Shown here: piece after piece, positions 13,731-14,857 of the stretch
Position numbering within the stretch: position 1 is the stretch's first letter
Layout of the letters: each line of letters opens with the position of its first letter
Assembly (NCBI GenBank): GCA_910586455.1
Contig: CAJUHX010000053.1
Location: forward strand, 1 to 14,857
From: an uncultured Muribaculaceae bacterium
Lineage (GTDB): Bacteria; Bacteroidota; Bacteroidia; Bacteroidales; Muribaculaceae
Direction of reading: 5' to 3'
Length of the DNA stretch: 14,857 nucleotides
Position numbers and translations under genes: made by a program
The notes under the pieces: model-generated
Database searches by the model: none
Seen by the model: only the letters and a program-made list of their open reading frames with translations
Told to the model about the DNA's origin: nothing

Positions 13731-14165
13731 TTACTGAACATTTTCGATATGCACACATTCCACTCCGGCGCGGTGCAGAAGGTCAATTCCGTCGGACAGA
13801 CGATACAATTCATTGAATACCACCCGTCGGATTCCGGTCTGTATTATCAACTTGGCACATTCGATACAGGGCGAAGCGGTAATATACAGAGTGGCGTCCT
13901 GGCCCGAATTGTTGCTGCGGGCAAGTTTGGTTATGGCATTTGCCTCGGCATGCAGCACGTACGGTTTGGTGTGCCCGTCGGTATCCTCGCAAATGTTTTC
14001 GAAACCGGCCGGGGTGCCGTTATATCCGTCGGATATAATTGCCTGGTTTTTAACAATAAGGGCGCCGACCCGGCGACGCTGGCAATATGAGTTCTCAGCC
14101 CATATCGAGGCCATGCGCAGATAGCGTTTATCAAGTACTTCCTGTTTCAGGTGCGATGTTGACAT
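13731..14165 (-). CDS. dCMP deaminase (ComEB-like cytidine/deoxycytidylate deaminase)
   Basis: A 144-residue zinc deaminase making dUMP from dCMP, the substrate for thymidylate synthase. The zinc site is complete: His72 and catalytic Glu74 in LHAEANAI, and Cys100 and Cys103 in SPCIEC. DKRYLRMASIWAENSYC (12-28), VGALIVK and DGYNGTPAGFEN (46-57) are typical of dCMP deaminases. I place the start at the ATG at 14165: the longer frame begins at a TTG (14189) that lies inside the -7 promoter box and so cannot be in the mRNA. It is the first gene of a three-gene operon with ctpA (6 bp gap) and the cyclo-ligase. Conserved length and motifs give high confidence; nucleotide versus nucleoside use is inferred from family resemblance. 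Confidence 0.93.
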   Translation of the reverse strand: MSTSHLKQEVLDKRYLRMASIWAENSYCQRRRVGALIVKNQAIISDGYNGTPAGFENICEDTDGHTKPYVLHAEANAITKLARSNNSGQDATLYITASPCIECAKLIIQTGIRRVVFNELYRLSDGIDLLHRAGVECVHIENVQ

Positions 14166-14186
14166 GTCATTGGTTAAATTATCACA

Positions 14187-14217
14187 CAAAGTTAATCTAA
14201 ATATTTTAAACGCCCAA
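14187..14217 (-). promoter_or_regulatory. Strong Bacteroidetes-type promoter for the dCMP deaminase operon
   Basis: On the minus strand TTG (14217-14215, within TTTG) lies exactly 20 nt before TAACTTTG (14194-14187). The predicted start near 14181 leaves about 16 nt before the ATG at 14165, which fixes the gene start. A divergent promoter for the plus-strand membrane gene lies next to it. Confidence 0.75.
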
Positions 14218-14247
14218 ATGTTTGGCGATAGTATTGGAATTTTGTAT

Positions 14248-14255
14248 TATCTTTG
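14248..14255 (+). promoter_or_regulatory. -7 promoter element for the ECF-like membrane gene
   Basis: TATCTTTG is an exact TAnnTTTG match ending 21 nt before the ATG at 14277. The nearest TTTG upstream (14221-14224) is 23 nt away, slightly longer than the usual spacing. A TTG that could serve as an earlier start (14253) lies inside this box, supporting the ATG at 14277. Confidence 0.55.
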
Positions 14256-14276
14256 CAAAAAATATTATTACTGAAT

Positions 14277-14789
14277 ATGAACCGTACAGTCCGACTTCAT
14301 TCTTTTGGCTTTTCAGAAAGCCGCACTTATCCGGTGGCGGCACTGTTTATAGTCGCCAATCTGATTTTGCCGCAGCTGTTCCACCTTATTCCGCAGGGTG
14401 GTGTCACCTGGCTGCCCATTTACTTCTTTACTTTGGTAGCCGCTTATAAATTCGGTTGGCGGGTAGGCCTGCTCACTGCAGTGGCATCGCCGCTGCTCAA
14501 TTCAGCGCTGTTCGGCATGCCGCATGCCGCCGCATTGCCTGCAATACTGCTCAAATCGGTGTTGCTGGCTGTAATAGCCGGAGCAGTTGCCTCACGCAAA
14601 GCCGGAGCATCACTGCCTGCGCTTATGGCTGTGGTGCTGGGGTATCAGGTTACCGGTTGTCTGGGCGAATGGATTATGAAGGCCGACTTTACTGCTGCAT
14701 GTCAGGATTTCCGCATCGGCATTCCCGGCATGCTGTTGCAGATTATAGGCGGCTGGGCACTGATAAACTACATGCCCGACCGGCATTAG
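14277..14789 (+). CDS. Membrane protein resembling an ECF transporter S component
   Basis: A 170-residue, highly hydrophobic protein with about five to six membrane helices. It fits Bacteroidales proteins labelled ECF transporter S component, which bind a vitamin or other micronutrient and work with a shared energy-coupling module. Recognisable segments are YPVAALFIVANLILPQLFHL (residues 18-37), PQGGVTWLPIYFFTLVAAYKFG (39-60), LLTAVASPLLNSALFGMP (65-82) and a C-terminal ILLK helix region. The substrate is unknown, and no T or A component gene is nearby. The ATG at 14277 is used because the TTG at 14253 overlaps the -7 box. It is divergent from the dCMP deaminase operon. Function by family resemblance only. 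Confidence 0.72.
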   Translation: MNRTVRLHSFGFSESRTYPVAALFIVANLILPQLFHLIPQGGVTWLPIYFFTLVAAYKFGWRVGLLTAVASPLLNSALFGMPHAAALPAILLKSVLLAVIAGAVASRKAGASLPALMAVVLGYQVTGCLGEWIMKADFTAACQDFRIGIPGMLLQIIGGWALINYMPDRH

Positions 14790-14857
14790 GCCACCGACAT
14801 AAAACGTAAAAGCCGACGCCTTGCAGTTGGAGCGGAATCAATCCGCAGGCCTCCTGC
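14790..14857. other. Right edge, no assigned gene
   Basis: After the ECF-like gene, the last 68 bp contain two short inverted repeats (GCGGA/TCCGC at 14832-14846 and GCAGG/CCTGC at 14845-14857) without a U-tract. A minus-strand frame is open from the right edge for 23 codons and ends with TAA at 14788-14786, overlapping the ECF-like stop; it could be the end of a convergent gene but is too short to identify. Confidence 0.3.

Noticed and set aside
14786..14857. Convergent minus-strand gene ending at the right edge
   Set aside because: Only 23 codons are visible, the end overlaps the ECF-like gene, and the peptide is not recognisable.

Overview
The window looks like chromosomal DNA from a member of the Bacteroidales, plausibly Muribaculaceae-like. 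This is inferred from three things. Promoters follow the Bacteroidetes form (TTG about 20 bp before TAnnTTTG) with little Shine-Dalgarno signal. Protein sequences resemble Bacteroidales families, including FtsH, RsfS, L34, DnaG and a short PlsC-like acyltransferase. The secreted amylase ends in a tail like a type IX secretion sorting domain. No mobile element, phage gene, CRISPR array, tRNA or rRNA was recognised. This is mainly a core-genome region, with most genes on the minus strand; only rpmH and the last gene are on plus.

Layout by position. 1-781 (minus): a promoter, rsfS (ribosome silencing factor) and the N-terminal part of ftsH, which runs off the left edge. 824-2077 (minus): a LolC/LolE-like ABC permease, divergent from rpmH (2207-2362, plus), which has a good promoter and a strong terminator. 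2427-2618 holds no recognised gene. 2619-5659 (minus): a probable four-gene operon in the order threonine synthase, small basic helical protein, PlsC-like acyltransferase, omega-amidase-like nitrilase; spacings are 33 bp, 3 bp and a 4-bp overlap. 5786-8749 (minus): a monocistronic unit for a secreted multidomain GH13 amylase with its own promoter and terminator. 8780-10966 (minus): DNA primase dnaG. 10967-11519: a 553-bp AT-rich gap with a promoter followed about 100 bp later by a terminator-like hairpin, both pointing toward dnaG; this suggests a small RNA or an attenuated dnaG leader. 11520-14217 (minus): a promoter and a compact operon of dCMP deaminase, CtpA-type S41 protease and 5-formyltetrahydrofolate cyclo-ligase. 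14277-14789 (plus): a divergently transcribed membrane protein resembling an ECF transporter S component.

Functional links. rsfS and ftsH join ribosome control with membrane proteolysis. dCMP deaminase (making dUMP) and 5-FTHF cyclo-ligase (restoring active folate) both support thymidylate synthesis. The amylase is a self-contained secreted starch or glycogen degradation unit. The points most worth a second look are the threonine synthase with altered PLP-site motifs, the leader or sRNA upstream of dnaG, and the single in-frame stop codon separating the small basic protein from the acyltransferase. No clearly new multi-gene system was found.
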